64,000 bases of DNA from Alphaproteobacteria bacterium. GTDB lineage: Bacteria; Pseudomonadota; Alphaproteobacteria; Rhodobacterales; Rhodobacteraceae. The first letter of the stretch is position 1; each line of letters begins with the position of its first letter. Shown piece after piece: positions 38,831 to 52,377 of the stretch. A program made the position numbers and the translations under genes. The stretch is taken from assembly GCA_030429495.1 (NCBI GenBank), contig JAUIFH010000006.1:124001-188000 (forward strand), read 5' to 3'. Below the pieces are notes generated by a model that saw only the letters and a program-made list of their open reading frames with translations, was not told the DNA's origin and searched no databases.

Positions 38831-40711
38831 ATGGAAAGTTTTCTGTTTCAGGCCTCCCTCTACCTCATCGCCGTGGTGCTCGCGGTGCCGATCGCATCGC
38901 GGCTGGGTCTGGGGTCGGTCCTCGGCTACCTCATCGCCGGGATCGTGATCGGTCCGGTCTTCGGCTTCGTCGGGTCCGAGACGAAAGACCTTCAGCATTT
39001 CGCCGAATTCGGCGTCGTCATGATGCTGTTCCTCATCGGTCTGGAGCTGGAGCCGCGCGCCCTCTGGGGAATGCGCGACCGGCTGCTGGGGCTCGGCGGG
39101 TTGCAGATCGTGGTGACGGCGCTCGTCGTCACGCTTGGCGCGCTCGCACTCGGCCAGAGCTGGCGCATCGCGCTGACGCTCGGGATCATCCTGTCGCTGT
39201 CCTCGACCGCCATCGTGCTGCAAACGCTGTCGGAAAAGAACCTGATGTCCACGGCCGGCGGACGCAGCACCTTTTCCGTGCTGCTGATGCAGGACATCGC
39301 GGTGATCCCGATGCTCGCCTTCCTGCCGCTTCTGGCGCTGCCCGGTGCACGGGCGCTGGCGAAGGCGCAGGCCGCCGAAAGCCACGCGGCACTGCCGTTC
39401 CTGCAACAGCTTCCGGCATGGGGCGTGACGCTTGTCACCCTTGGCGCGGTCGCGGCGACCGTGCTGGCGGGCCACTACCTTGTCCGGCCGCTCTACACCT
39501 TCGTTCACCGCGCGCGCCTGCGTGAGGTCAACACCGCGCTTGCGCTGATGATCGTCGTGACCATCGCCACGCTGATGTTGATGGTCGGCCTGTCCCCCGC
39601 GCTCGGCGCATTCCTCGCCGGCGTCGTCCTTGCCAACTCCGAATTCCGCCACGAACTCGAATCCGATATCGCGCCGTTCAAGGGGCTGCTCCTCGGCCTC
39701 TTCTTCATCACCGTCGGCGCCGGGATCGACGTCGACATGCTTTTTGCTCAGCCCGTCACGCTCTTTGGCCTGACGCTTGCGCTGATGATCGCGAAGGGTG
39801 GCGTCCTCTATGTCCTCGGCAAGCTCTTCAAGCTGAAGGGACGCAACCAGTGGCTCTTCACGCTCGGCCTCGCGCAGGCCGGCGAATTCGGCTTCGTGCT
39901 GACCGCGTTCACCGTGAAGCAGCGCATCCTGCCCGAGGCGCTGGCGCAGCAACTTCTGCTCGTCATCGCATTGTCGATGTTCCTGACACCGCTGTTCTTC
40001 ATCCTCCACGACATCCTCGCCAAGCGGATGAAAGAGGAGGGCGAAGCGCATGAGGCCGACGAGATCGACGAACAACAGCCGATCATCATCGCCGGAGTGG
40101 GCCGCTTCGGTCAGGTGGTGAACCGGATGGTGACGATGTCGGGTTTCCGCACCACGGTTCTCGACCATGACCTTAAGGTGATCCAGCTTCTGCGACAGTT
40201 CGGCTTCAAGGGCTATGTCGGCGATCCGACCCGGCCGGAGCTTCTCCGCGCGGCCGGCCTTGGCCAGGCGCGCGTGCTTGTCGTCTGTCTCGACGACCGG
40301 GCGGCGTCTACTCGTCTGGTGTCGTACGCACGGCGCCAGCGCGAGGATCTGCACATCATCGCCCGCGCCCGCGACCGCGAGCATGTGTTCGAGCTATACC
40401 GCGCCGGCGCCGACGACATCGTGCGCGAGTACTTCGACGGCTCGCTCAGGGTCGCGCGCTACGTGCTTGAGAATGCCGGCCTGTCGGAATACGAGGCGCG
40501 CGAACTGGAAAAGACGTTCTACAAGCTCGACCGCGCCGCGGTCAGGGACCTCGCCGACCTTTGGAATCCCGACGTCCCGACCGAGAAGAACCCCGCCTAT
40601 ATCGCGCGCGCGCGCGAATTGAACCGGGAACTGGAAGCGGCCCTCCTCAACCGCTACTCGCAGACGCAGGAAGAGAAGGCCGAACCGCGCACCGACGCTG
40701 CGGCCGAATAG
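38831..40711 (+). CDS. CPA2-family cation:proton antiporter (KefB/C-like) with TrkA-N domain
   Basis: Many TM segments; IIIAGVGRFGQVVNRMVTMSGFRTTVLDHD RCK_N motif. Confidence 0.92.
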   Translation: MESFLFQASLYLIAVVLAVPIASRLGLGSVLGYLIAGIVIGPVFGFVGSETKDLQHFAEFGVVMMLFLIGLELEPRALWGMRDRLLGLGGLQIVVTALVVTLGALALGQSWRIALTLGIILSLSSTAIVLQTLSEKNLMSTAGGRSTFSVLLMQDIAVIPMLAFLPLLALPGARALAKAQAAESHAALPFLQQLPAWGVTLVTLGAVAATVLAGHYLVRPLYTFVHRARLREVNTALALMIVVTIATLMLMVGLSPALGAFLAGVVLANSEFRHELESDIAPFKGLLLGLFFITVGAGIDVDMLFAQPVTLFGLTLALMIAKGGVLYVLGKLFKLKGRNQWLFTLGLAQAGEFGFVLTAFTVKQRILPEALAQQLLLVIALSMFLTPLFFILHDILAKRMKEEGEAHEADEIDEQQPIIIAGVGRFGQVVNRMVTMSGFRTTVLDHDLKVIQLLRQFGFKGYVGDPTRPELLRAAGLGQARVLVVCLDDRAASTRLVSYARRQREDLHIIARARDREHVFELYRAGADDIVREYFDGSLRVARYVLENAGLSEYEARELEKTFYKLDRAAVRDLADLWNPDVPTEKNPAYIARARELNRELEAALLNRYSQTQEEKAEPRTDAAAE

Positions 40712-40713
40712 TA

Positions 40714-40777
40714 CGTTTCGGGATTCGACTGAAACGACAACGGTCAGAGATCGAATCTCTATCGTTCGAGTTCTGAC
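40714..40777. repeat. Palindromic dispersed element, copy A
   Basis: cgtttcgggattcgactgaaacgacaacggtcagagatcgaatctctatcgttcgagttctgac; resembles 55281-55363; contains GTCAGA...TCTGAC pairing. Confidence 0.55.
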
Positions 40778-40802
40778 GCGATACCAGCCCGAGAGATGGG
40801 CG

Positions 40803-41090
40803 CTATTCGCCCGCTGGCGCCTCCGGCCCCAGCCGGCCGAACCAGTCGATATCGCGGAGAGTGACCGCGCCCGACAGGATCACGCTCGCGATGACCGACC
40901 ACAGGACGATGGCGATCATCGTCGTCGCCACGACCTTGCGCTTCAGATGCACCTCGGCCGGCGCGCCGGCCGGCGTTCCGGGCACGACCTCGCCGACATC
41001 GGCCTGGCTTTTGGGCCGGATCTGCAGCGCGATGAAGAAGACGAGGAACCAGATAACCGCGAAAAGAACAATGCCACCCGTGAGGTTCAT
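40803..41090 (-). CDS. DUF1467 family membrane protein
   Basis: MNLTGGIVLFAVIWFLVFFIALQIRPKSQADVGEVVPGTPAGAPAEVHLKRKVVATTMIAIVLW. Confidence 0.82.
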   Translation of the reverse strand: MNLTGGIVLFAVIWFLVFFIALQIRPKSQADVGEVVPGTPAGAPAEVHLKRKVVATTMIAIVLWSVIASVILSGAVTLRDIDWFGRLGPEAPAGE

Positions 41091-41494
41091 CAGACCTGCT
41101 CCAGCTCCACAAGGCAGCCGTTGAAGTCCTTCGGATGCAGGAACAGGACCGGCTTGCCATGCGCGCCGATCTTCGGCTCGCCTGTACCCAGAACGCGCGC
41201 GCCTTCCGCCTTCAGCCTGTCGCGCGCGGCGAGGATGTCGTCCACCTCGTAGCAGATATGATGGATGCCGCCGGCCGGGTTCTTTTCCAGAAAGCCCGCG
41301 ATCGGCGAGGCTTCCCCGAGAGGGTAGAGCAGTTCGATCTTGGTGTTCGGCAGGTCGATGAAGACGACGGTGACGCCGTGATCAGGTTCGTCCTGCGGAT
41401 CACGCACAACCGCGCCCAGCGTGTCACGATACTGCGCTGCCGCGGCCTCGAGATCGGGCACGGCGATGGCGACATGGTTCAGGCGTCCGATCAT
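41090..41494 (-). CDS. mce: Methylmalonyl-CoA epimerase
   Basis: MIGRLNHVAIAVPDLEAAAAQYRDTLGA...GIHHICYEVDDILAARDRLKAEGARVLG. Confidence 0.92.
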   Translation of the reverse strand: MIGRLNHVAIAVPDLEAAAAQYRDTLGAVVRDPQDEPDHGVTVVFIDLPNTKIELLYPLGEASPIAGFLEKNPAGGIHHICYEVDDILAARDRLKAEGARVLGTGEPKIGAHGKPVLFLHPKDFNGCLVELEQV

Positions 41495-41643
41495 GCTTTC
41501 CTCCGTCTATCGTGTTTCCTGCCTTATGCGGCGGCGGGCGCTGCTCCGCAAGCACCCGCAATGCCGCAGCGGGGTTTACCGCCTGTTAGCCATTACCTGC
41601 CTTACTGCCGGGAATGACAGCCCCGCCAGAGAAGGAGGCGCAG

Positions 41644-42363
41644 ATGGCCGACGACCTTTCAGATTTCATCGCGACCCGCGCGGCCGGCGTGGAACGGCCG
41701 CTGCAGGGGCTGACGGTTCTGGTGGTCGAGGACAGCCGCTTCGCGTGCGAGGCGATGCGGCTCATGTGTCTGCGTTCCGGGGCGCGCATCCGCCGTGCAG
41801 ACTGCCTGCGCTCGGCACATCGCCACCTTCAAAGCTACCGACCGACCGTGGCGATTGTCGATCTCGGCCTTCCCGACGGGTCCGGGCTGGACCTGATCGC
41901 CAGCCTTGCCGGCCACCACCCGCGAATACCGGCGATCCTTGGCACCAGTGGCGATGGCGCGGCAGAGGGCACCGCACTTGCGGCCGGCGCGGATGGGTTC
42001 CTCGCCAAGCCGCTCGACAGCCTCTCGGCGTTTCAGGATGCGATCCTTGCGGCGCTTCCCGCCTACCCCCGGCCTGCCGCGCATGTACCGGGCGCGGCGG
42101 ACCGCATCGCGCCCGATCCGCTTGCCTTACACGATGACCTCGTCCTCGCTGCCGGCATCCTTGGTCACGGGGCTGCGGGCGCGGAACTCGACTACGTCGC
42201 GCAATTCCTCGCCGGTGTCGCGATCACCGCCCATGACGGACCGCTGCAGGCCGCGGCCGAAGCGCTGGCGCGCGACCGCCAGGCAGGCCGCGCGACATCC
42301 GCCCCGGTCAATCGCATCAGCGGGCTCGTGCGCGACCGGCTTGCCGCCTGCGTGCCGTTCTGA
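41644..42363 (+). CDS. Response regulator receiver-domain protein
   Basis: LTVLVVEDSRFACEAMRLMCLRSGARIRRAD...VAIVDLGLPDGSGLDLI...ADGFLAKPL. Confidence 0.85.
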   Translation: MADDLSDFIATRAAGVERPLQGLTVLVVEDSRFACEAMRLMCLRSGARIRRADCLRSAHRHLQSYRPTVAIVDLGLPDGSGLDLIASLAGHHPRIPAILGTSGDGAAEGTALAAGADGFLAKPLDSLSAFQDAILAALPAYPRPAAHVPGAADRIAPDPLALHDDLVLAAGILGHGAAGAELDYVAQFLAGVAITAHDGPLQAAAEALARDRQAGRATSAPVNRISGLVRDRLAACVPF

Positions 42364-42369
42364 TGGGAC

Positions 42370-43092
42370 TCACATGCCGGCCAGCGCCGGGTCCCGCGCC
42401 ACGAGAACCGGCCGCGTCAGATCGGACAGGCTGGTCCTCTGGCGGCCATCTGCATCGAAGTTTGCGGGGTCAAGCCAGCGCGTGAACGCGGCCTCCAGCA
42501 CCGGCCATTCCGCGTCAATCGCTGCGAACCACGCGGTATCGCGGTTGCGCCCCTTGATGACCGCAGCCTGCCGGAACACCCCTTCATAGCTCAGCCCCAA
42601 CCGCTCTGCCGCCCGGCGCGACCCGAGGTTCAGGGCATTGCATTTCCATTCGTAACGCCGGTATCCGGCCTCGAAGGCCCAGCGCATCATCAGGATCATC
42701 GCCTCGGTCGCGGCGCGCCCCTTCTGGAGCGCCGGTGACAGATTGATATGTCCGACCTCGATACAGCCCATCGCCGGGTCGATCCGCAGATAGCTCGCGA
42801 CCCCCGCGGCCCGGCCCGTGTCCCGGTCGATCAGGGCGACAAACCATGGATCCTCGCGCCCCGCCATGCTCTCTGCCCAGCCGCGATACCCCGCCTCGTC
42901 CGCGAAGGGCCCATAGGGCATGTAGTCCCAGATCGCATCGCTTGCGCGGTTGGCCGCATGCAGGTCGGCCGCGTGGCGCGCCGGATCCAGCCGTTCCAGC
43001 CGGACATAGCGCCCGTCGATCGCCGCCCAGCCGGGCCGGGCGCGTGGGCTCCAGCCCGGCACCGCACGCCCCAGATTTCCTTCGCCGCCCAT
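42370..43092 (-). CDS. GNAT-family acetyltransferase (RimJ/RimL type)
   Basis: IEVGHINLSPALQKGRAATEAMILMMRWAFE.YRRYEWKCNALNLGSRRAAERLGLSYEGVFRQA. Confidence 0.88.
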   Translation of the reverse strand: MGGEGNLGRAVPGWSPRARPGWAAIDGRYVRLERLDPARHAADLHAANRASDAIWDYMPYGPFADEAGYRGWAESMAGREDPWFVALIDRDTGRAAGVASYLRIDPAMGCIEVGHINLSPALQKGRAATEAMILMMRWAFEAGYRRYEWKCNALNLGSRRAAERLGLSYEGVFRQAAVIKGRNRDTAWFAAIDAEWPVLEAAFTRWLDPANFDADGRQRTSLSDLTRPVLVARDPALAGM

Positions 43093-43258
43093 CCCGTGCC
43101 CCCGTTCGTTTTCGTGCTCATCATAGGTCGGCGCCTAGGGCTGGCAAGCATCCCGCCGTCGCCAAAATGGTCCGGAATCGCCCCGAACCGGACCCGCCCC
43201 TTCCCCATTCCTGCCGCAATCCGACGCGAAATTCGTTTCAACACGCACTGTTATGGGG

Positions 43259-43396
43259 ATGACGGACATGGCGGAGAGCATTATTCGCATCGCGACGAAC
43301 GAAAAGCTGGTCAAGGGCGTCCACTGGACGGTCTTCTCGATCGGTCTCACCTCGCTGGTCTTCTCGATCGCCGCCACGGCCGCCTCGGCGTTCTGA
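43259..43396 (+). CDS. Small single-TM protein (45 aa)
   Basis: Hand-translated MTDMAESIIRIATNEKLVKGVHWTVFSIGLTSLVFSIAATAASAF; followed by a strong terminator. Confidence 0.6.
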   Translation: MTDMAESIIRIATNEKLVKGVHWTVFSIGLTSLVFSIAATAASAF

Positions 43397-43436
43397 AGGC
43401 AAGCCGGACCTCAAGTCGGGCCGGGCACGAAACCAG

Positions 43437-43465
43437 AAAAGCCGCACCCACCGGGTGCGGCTTTT
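43437..43465. terminator. Bidirectional intrinsic terminator
   Basis: AAAAGCCGCACCC-ACC-GGGTGCGGCTTTT: long perfect stem with A/T flanks between convergent genes. Confidence 0.9.
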
Positions 43466-43501
43466 CCATGTCGGGGGCCTGCGGCACAGCGGCCGCCACC
43501 C

Positions 43502-45277
43502 TCACTCTTTCGGGATGACGCGCAGGTGCAGATCGCGCAGCTGCTCGTTCGTCGGTTCCGATGGCGCACCCATCATCAGGTCCTCCGCGCGCTGGTTCAT
43601 CGGGAACATGATGACCTCGCGGATGTTGCTCTCGTCGGCCAGCAGCATCACCATCCGGTCGATGCCGGCCGCGCAACCGCCATGCGGCGGGGCGCCGTAG
43701 CGGAACGCCTTGACCATGCCGCCGAAGCGTTTCTCAACCTCTTCCCGGCCATAGCCGGCCAGTTCGAACGCCTTGAACATGATCTCGGGCTTGTGGTTGC
43801 GGATCGCGCCGGAAACCAACTCATAGCCGTTGCAGGCAAGGTCGTACTGGTAGCCGAGGACTTGCAGCGGATCGCCCTCAAGCGCGGCCATCCCGCCCTG
43901 CGGCATCGAGAACGGGTTGTGGGAGAAGTCGATCTTCCCCTCGTCGTCCTTCTCGTACATCGGGAAATCGACGATCCATGCAAACTTGAACTGGCCTTCA
44001 TCGACCAGCCCGAGTTCCCGCCCGATCTCCATCCGCGCTCGGCCCGCGACGGCCTCGAACTGCTCGGGCTTGCCACCAAGGAAAAAAGCGGCATCGCCCT
44101 CTCCAAGATCGAGCTGGACGCGCAGGGCCTCGGTCCGCTCCGGTCCGATATTCTTGGCGATCGGCCCGGCGGCCTCGGTCTGGCCGTCCTCGCCCTTGCG
44201 CCAGAAGATGTAGCCCATGCCGGGCAGACCTTCCTTCTGGGCGAAGGCGTTCATCCGGTCGGCGAACTTGCGGCTGCCGCCGCCCGGCGCGGGGATGGCA
44301 CGGACCTCGGTCCCCTCCTGTTCCAGCAGCTTTGCGAAGATCGCGAAACCGGACCCACGGAAATGGTCGGAAACCACCTGCATCCTGATCGGGTTTCTGA
44401 GGTCCGGCTTGTCGGTACCGTACCAGAGCGCGCTATCGGCATAGGAAATCAGCGGCCAGTCCGCATCGACCCGGCGACCGCCGCCAAATTCCTCGAACAC
44501 ACCCTGCACAACCGGCTGGATCGCATCGAAGACATCTTGCTGTTCGACGAACGACATCTCCAGGTCGAGCTGGTAGAAGTCTGTCGGACTGCGGTCGGCG
44601 CGCGGGTCCTCATCGCGGAAGCAGGGGGCGATCTGGAAGTAGCGGTCAAAGCCCGCGACCATGATCAGTTGCTTGAACTGCTGTGGCGCCTGCGGCAGCG
44701 CGTAGAACTTGCCCGGATGGAGCCGCGACGGCACGAGGAAGTCGCGCGCGCCCTCGGGCGACGACGCCGTGATAATCGGCGTCTGGAACTCGGTAAAGCC
44801 CGCCGCCCACATCCGGTCGCGCAGGCTCTTGATGACCCGGGCGCGCAGCATGATGTTGGCATGCAGGCTTTCGCGGCGCAGGTCCAGGAACCGGTAGGTC
44901 AGCCGCGTCTCCTCGGGATAGTCGAGATCGCCGAAGACCGGCAGCGGCAGTTCCTCGGCCGGGCCCAGCACCTCCAGATCGGTCACATAGACCTCGATCC
45001 CGCCGGTCGGAATCTTCGGGTTGACGAGGCTCGCATCCCGCGCCTTCACCCGTCCGTCAACGCGGATCACCGTCTCGGCCTTGAGCCGTTCGATCGCGGC
45101 GAAGGCCGGGCTGTCACTGTCGGCCAGAACCTGCGTCATCCCGTAGTGGTCGCGCAGGTCGATGAACAGCACCCCACCGTGATCGCGCACACGGTGCACC
45201 CAGCCCGCCAGCCGGACGGTCTCACCGGCGTGGGACGTGTTCAGTTCAGCGCAGGTATGGCTGCGATAGGCGTGCAT
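43502..45277 (-). CDS. aspS: Aspartyl-tRNA synthetase
   Basis: [46 protein letters not shown]...[25 protein letters not shown]. Confidence 0.97.
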   Translation of the reverse strand: MHAYRSHTCAELNTSHAGETVRLAGWVHRVRDHGGVLFIDLRDHYGMTQVLADSDSPAFAAIERLKAETVIRVDGRVKARDASLVNPKIPTGGIEVYVTDLEVLGPAEELPLPVFGDLDYPEETRLTYRFLDLRRESLHANIMLRARVIKSLRDRMWAAGFTEFQTPIITASSPEGARDFLVPSRLHPGKFYALPQAPQQFKQLIMVAGFDRYFQIAPCFRDEDPRADRSPTDFYQLDLEMSFVEQQDVFDAIQPVVQGVFEEFGGGRRVDADWPLISYADSALWYGTDKPDLRNPIRMQVVSDHFRGSGFAIFAKLLEQEGTEVRAIPAPGGGSRKFADRMNAFAQKEGLPGMGYIFWRKGEDGQTEAAGPIAKNIGPERTEALRVQLDLGEGDAAFFLGGKPEQFEAVAGRARMEIGRELGLVDEGQFKFAWIVDFPMYEKDDEGKIDFSHNPFSMPQGGMAALEGDPLQVLGYQYDLACNGYELVSGAIRNHKPEIMFKAFELAGYGREEVEKRFGGMVKAFRYGAPPHGGCAAGIDRMVMLLADESNIREVIMFPMNQRAEDLMMGAPSEPTNEQLRDLHLRVIPKE

Positions 45278-45440
45278 CTGCGTCCCCTTTCAAGAGGCGG
45301 TAGGTCCTTTGTCCGCGCCGATACACAGCTTCGACACGACGAAGTCAAGGCGAAGCGCATGGTCCGACGCTGCGCCACAGGCCCGGAATGGCAGCCGCTT
45401 TGCCACATTCACGCCTGAATGCGGCGGCAGAAGCGTTTTC

Positions 45441-46736
45441 ATGGACACTGCCCACGAGATTCGTCCGGTGTCACAGCCGGCTGCGATGACGCCGCGGCGC
45501 GACAGAGCCATTTCTGTCGCGCTACTCGGCTTGTGGACGGTTTTCGCGATCTGGCAAAGATGGGGGCTCTGGGGTGAAGACCTCTCGGCGGTCTATATCG
45601 CCGGATGGCTCTGGCACTCCGGCATGGAGGAGTTGATCTACGCCGCCCCCCATACCTTCTTTGGCGGCGTCGCGGAAAGCTGGCGCCCGGCGATGGCCGC
45701 GATGGGGATCGGTGACCAGACGAGCTTTGCCTATGTCTATCCGCCCGTTTGGGCAGTCCTGACCGCGCCGTTGACCGGATGGCTCGACGCGCAGTCCTTC
45801 ATCAACGCGGTCGCGCTGGTCCAGATCCCGCTTCTTGCCGCATCGGTCTGGCTCGCCGGCCGTCTGCTGAAGCCGGACACGATGCCCTGGTGGCTCTGGG
45901 CGGCCCTCGGTGTCACCATCCTGTGCGCCTCGGTACAGGTGCATCTGGCGATTTGGCACAATCAGCCAACGATCACGGTGGGTTTCCTCGTATTGCTGGC
46001 CTTCGAACGCCTCGGCGCCCGGCGTCCGGTCATTGCCGGCGCGGTACTGGCACTGGCCGCCGCGATCAAGCTGACGCCGGCGGCATTCTTCCTTTTGTTC
46101 CTCGTCGACCGGCAATGGCGCGCCGCCGCCGCTTTCGTTGTTGCAGGCTCAGCCCTGGCGGGACTGTCCGTCGCGCTTGCCGGTTGGCCCGCACATCAGG
46201 CGTTCCTCGACAGCCTCGCCCGGGTGCAGGGCGTCGCCTTCCTCATCGCGATCAATGTCTCCGTCCTGCCGGCACTTCTGGCGGCAGGATCGGCCGTCGG
46301 GCTGATGCCGCCGATCGATCCGCAGAGCACCCAATACCTCTTCCCGCAGGTGCCGGGCTGGCTGTCGCCTGCCACCGCCCTGGTCGGTCTTGCACTGACC
46401 GCTGCCTTCCTGCGCACGCTCGCAGCCGCCGCCGGTCCGGTCCGGCGTGGCATCGGCCTTCTGGCGCTGTCGCTGCTCGTCGCGCTGTTCGGGCCACTCG
46501 GCTGGCTTCACTACTACGTCGTTCCGCTTTTGCTGCTGCCGGGCCTGCTCGCCTTCCTGCCACAACGGACGGCGCTCTGGCTTGTCGCGCTTGTCGGGAT
46601 ACCGTCGATCACGCCGCTCATCGGCCTGATCGGTGTTCTGCCCTGGCCGATCGCCAACTATGTCTGGTTCATGTGCCTGGCCTGGGGCGCGGTCCTCGCA
46701 GCAATATTCGTGGCGTTGCGCCGCAGCGGGGACTGA
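45441..46736 (+). CDS. GT87/DUF2029-like integral membrane glycosyltransferase
   Basis: Multi-[76 protein letters not shown]. Confidence 0.8.
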   Translation: MDTAHEIRPVSQPAAMTPRRDRAISVALLGLWTVFAIWQRWGLWGEDLSAVYIAGWLWHSGMEELIYAAPHTFFGGVAESWRPAMAAMGIGDQTSFAYVYPPVWAVLTAPLTGWLDAQSFINAVALVQIPLLAASVWLAGRLLKPDTMPWWLWAALGVTILCASVQVHLAIWHNQPTITVGFLVLLAFERLGARRPVIAGAVLALAAAIKLTPAAFFLLFLVDRQWRAAAAFVVAGSALAGLSVALAGWPAHQAFLDSLARVQGVAFLIAINVSVLPALLAAGSAVGLMPPIDPQSTQYLFPQVPGWLSPATALVGLALTAAFLRTLAAAAGPVRRGIGLLALSLLVALFGPLGWLHYYVVPLLLLPGLLAFLPQRTALWLVALVGIPSITPLIGLIGVLPWPIANYVWFMCLAWGAVLAAIFVALRRSGD

Positions 46737-46810
46737 TCCGGCGTTCGGGGCTTGCGCCCGGGACGGTCTTGTCTATAACCCCCGACAATTTGCGAATTGG
46801 GGGCGGGCCG

Positions 46811-50152
<3,342 letters not shown>

Positions 50153-50158
50153 TGCTGT

Positions 50159-50401
50159 TCACTTCTTGCCTGGTGACTTCATTTCGCGCGCGATGAAATA
50201 CGCCATATCTGCTAAAATAATACCTATTCCGTATCTGCAGACAAATTGGATAAACCACCAGTGTCTATCATTGTCCGACTGCCCGCCCTCCCCGGGAGAG
50301 AAAAAGATATAAACTGCAACCAAAATAAAATACGCCGAAGTATTCCAAAGAAACCTATTTCGAACTGACTTCGACATCAAGACAGATAGAAACTTCTCCA
50401 T
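50159..50401 (-). CDS. Hypothetical membrane protein (80 aa)
   Basis: MEKFLSVLMSKSVRNRFLWNTSAYFILVAVYIFF...; low-GC orphan-like ORF. Confidence 0.5.
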   Translation of the reverse strand: MEKFLSVLMSKSVRNRFLWNTSAYFILVAVYIFFSPGEGGQSDNDRHWWFIQFVCRYGIGIILADMAYFIAREMKSPGKK

Positions 50402-50511
50402 ATGCCAAGCCTTTTCTAGATTCGAACGTAGAATCTGAGGGAACGACCTGGGAAGACCACTTAGCGCGGGGTTCAGTTCACCTTACATTACCCAATGGAC
50501 AAACCACCCCA

Positions 50512-51093
50512 TCAGCTTTCCCGAACAATCGTGTAGGAAAAGTCTGTGCACTCATGGGATTCCCACTGGAAACGTCGCCCGGCTATGTAGTTGTCAAAGT
50601 CCGAACGATAATCCTGTGTATTGAGGAACAACTCTGCCGGCTCGCCATTATACTGTGTGGTTTGTGCCGCAAAATATTTTCGGCCATCGGGATTATTGAA
50701 TACTGTCGAAAAGTCCGGAGATGGTCCGGTATAAATGAGGTAGATCCGTAGTGGTCGCCGTGATTCAATAAGTGAGTATGCAATTTTTTTTGACGGATCG
50801 TCATTCGGAAATGGTCTTGGACGCACTTCGCAAGTCACCAAGGTTGGGTCATTGGAGAATCTTTCCCCGTTGTAATGCGGGATATCGTTGGTGGCTTCCG
50901 CAAATGTCCGTCCATAACGGTCCAGTTGAATGGCCCGCTCTGCAGCGATCGAAAAAGCCCCGTGAATTTGGGACCTTTGCCCTTCCATCGCAACACCGTG
51001 GACAATCCGGAGAAACCACCAGCCAACGAACGCGACCGGCGCAAGTAGCAGGATGAGCAATACGTTGCGCTGAAAATCACGTTCTTCAGACAT
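50512..51093 (-). CDS. Hypothetical protein with N-terminal TM (193 aa)
   Basis: MSEERDFQRNVLLILLLAPVAFVGWWFLRIVHG...; lower-GC region, no family recognised. Confidence 0.55.
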   Translation of the reverse strand: MSEERDFQRNVLLILLLAPVAFVGWWFLRIVHGVAMEGQRSQIHGAFSIAAERAIQLDRYGRTFAEATNDIPHYNGERFSNDPTLVTCEVRPRPFPNDDPSKKIAYSLIESRRPLRIYLIYTGPSPDFSTVFNNPDGRKYFAAQTTQYNGEPAELFLNTQDYRSDFDNYIAGRRFQWESHECTDFSYTIVRES

Positions 51094-51136
51094 TTAGCCT
51101 GCACCTTCCTATCGTAAGGGGCAAATGAATGCTCCC

Positions 51137-51679
51137 TCACCCACACACATAAACCGCCCCGCCGACCACGACGACGCTCACCGCCGCCCCGGCGAGCACG
51201 CCCGGTGCGGCCACCGCCGCCGCGGCGGCGCTGCCGGCCTTGTTCTTCGCCGCCGTCACGCCGCGCGCCGCCGGGTTCACGCCGATGGCCCCGATCTCCC
51301 TCGCCTCGTCCTTCGTCGCGTTGACGATCCGGCAGGCCCGTGACTCGGGCTTCTTGCAGCGGCCATAGGCGTCGCGTTCGCCCTCGGCCACGGTGCGGTA
51401 ATGATCCGTTTTCTTGTCGTAGACGGCACAGATCATCGCCCGTTCGGCCTCGACCAGTCCCGGCATCATATAGGCGATGACCACCCCACCGGGGTAGGTC
51501 TTGCGCCGCATCAGCCGCTTTTCGCGGAACGAAGAATAGACCTCCGCCTTGCGGTCGTAGCGAATCCCAACCTCGACGCCGTTCAGGTTGGCCCGGCATT
51601 CCTGCTCGGCGGCGCGGGCCATGCCCGGCAGCGCAATGACCAGGGCAAGCGCCACGGCGAGCATCCAGTAGTTTCGCAT
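51137..51679 (-). CDS. Hypothetical secreted protein
   Basis: Signal peptide MRNYWMLAVALALVIALPGMARAAEQECRANLNG; C-terminal hydrophobic Ala/Val-rich segment. Confidence 0.6.
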   Translation of the reverse strand: MRNYWMLAVALALVIALPGMARAAEQECRANLNGVEVGIRYDRKAEVYSSFREKRLMRRKTYPGGVVIAYMMPGLVEAERAMICAVYDKKTDHYRTVAEGERDAYGRCKKPESRACRIVNATKDEAREIGAIGVNPAARGVTAAKNKAGSAAAAAVAAPGVLAGAAVSVVVVGGAVYVCG

Positions 51680-51764
51680 GGCACGACTCCGCCGCCCGGT
51701 CTGCAACGTGGAAGAGATATAACGCGCCCATCCGACCGGCAAGCGGGCCTCGGCAGGGGGGCGC

Positions 51765-52337
51765 TCACCCCCCGACCGCAATCTCGCCTCGAGCCACCAT
51801 CTCCCGCCGCTTCTCGGCATGGACCTCGGCCTGCGGGCGCCAGTTGTAGCGGGTGTCGGCCAGGGTCGGTGACCAGAAAAGCCGCCCGCCATTGCGCCAG
51901 GGGTCCAGCACCATGCCGTCATAGATCGTGCCGCCGGGCAGGCTGACCAAGGCCGTCGAGTGGTCGATTCCGATCAGCCCGGGCGTGGCGATGGCGCGTT
52001 GGACCTCCAGCGTCCGGAAGTTCTCGGCCTTCAGCCGCTTTTCCATATCCTCGGCCCAGTGCCAGCAGAGCCCGCGTGGCTTCAGCCCCATATTGACCTT
52101 GGTGTTGTGGACCAAAGGCGGGTCCACGATCTCATATTCCTGCGCCAGATGCGCCGACCAGGAATAGGCGATCTCGGCGGCCCGCGCGGCCTCCTCCGGG
52201 TCCACCCCGGGTCCCAGCGCACGGATACCCGCAGCGAGGTCCGCGACCTGATCGCGGCTCGCCACTTCGGGCGGCGCGCCGCAGCCCGCGGTCAGGAGTG
52301 CCGCCGCCAGCGTCAGGATCAGCGCGATCGCTCTCAT
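51765..52337 (-). CDS. Putative lipoprotein, hypothetical
   Basis: MRAIALILTLAAALLTAGCGAPPEVAS (lipobox LTAGC). Confidence 0.7.
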   Translation of the reverse strand: MRAIALILTLAAALLTAGCGAPPEVASRDQVADLAAGIRALGPGVDPEEAARAAEIAYSWSAHLAQEYEIVDPPLVHNTKVNMGLKPRGLCWHWAEDMEKRLKAENFRTLEVQRAIATPGLIGIDHSTALVSLPGGTIYDGMVLDPWRNGGRLFWSPTLADTRYNWRPQAEVHAEKRREMVARGEIAVGG

Positions 52338-52377
52338 TCGTCCCTGCCTCCGGCCTGCCCTGCCGTCCGCCGTCCCG

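Noticed and set aside
38762-40384. 540-aa minus-strand ORF opposite the CPA2 antiporter
   Set aside because: Antisense to a clearly recognisable gene; Glu/His/Arg/Asp/Gln-rich low-complexity translation typical of a high-GC shadow frame.
43526-45418. 630-aa plus-strand ORF opposite aspS
   Set aside because: Shadow ORF of aspS in GC-rich DNA; no domain motifs.
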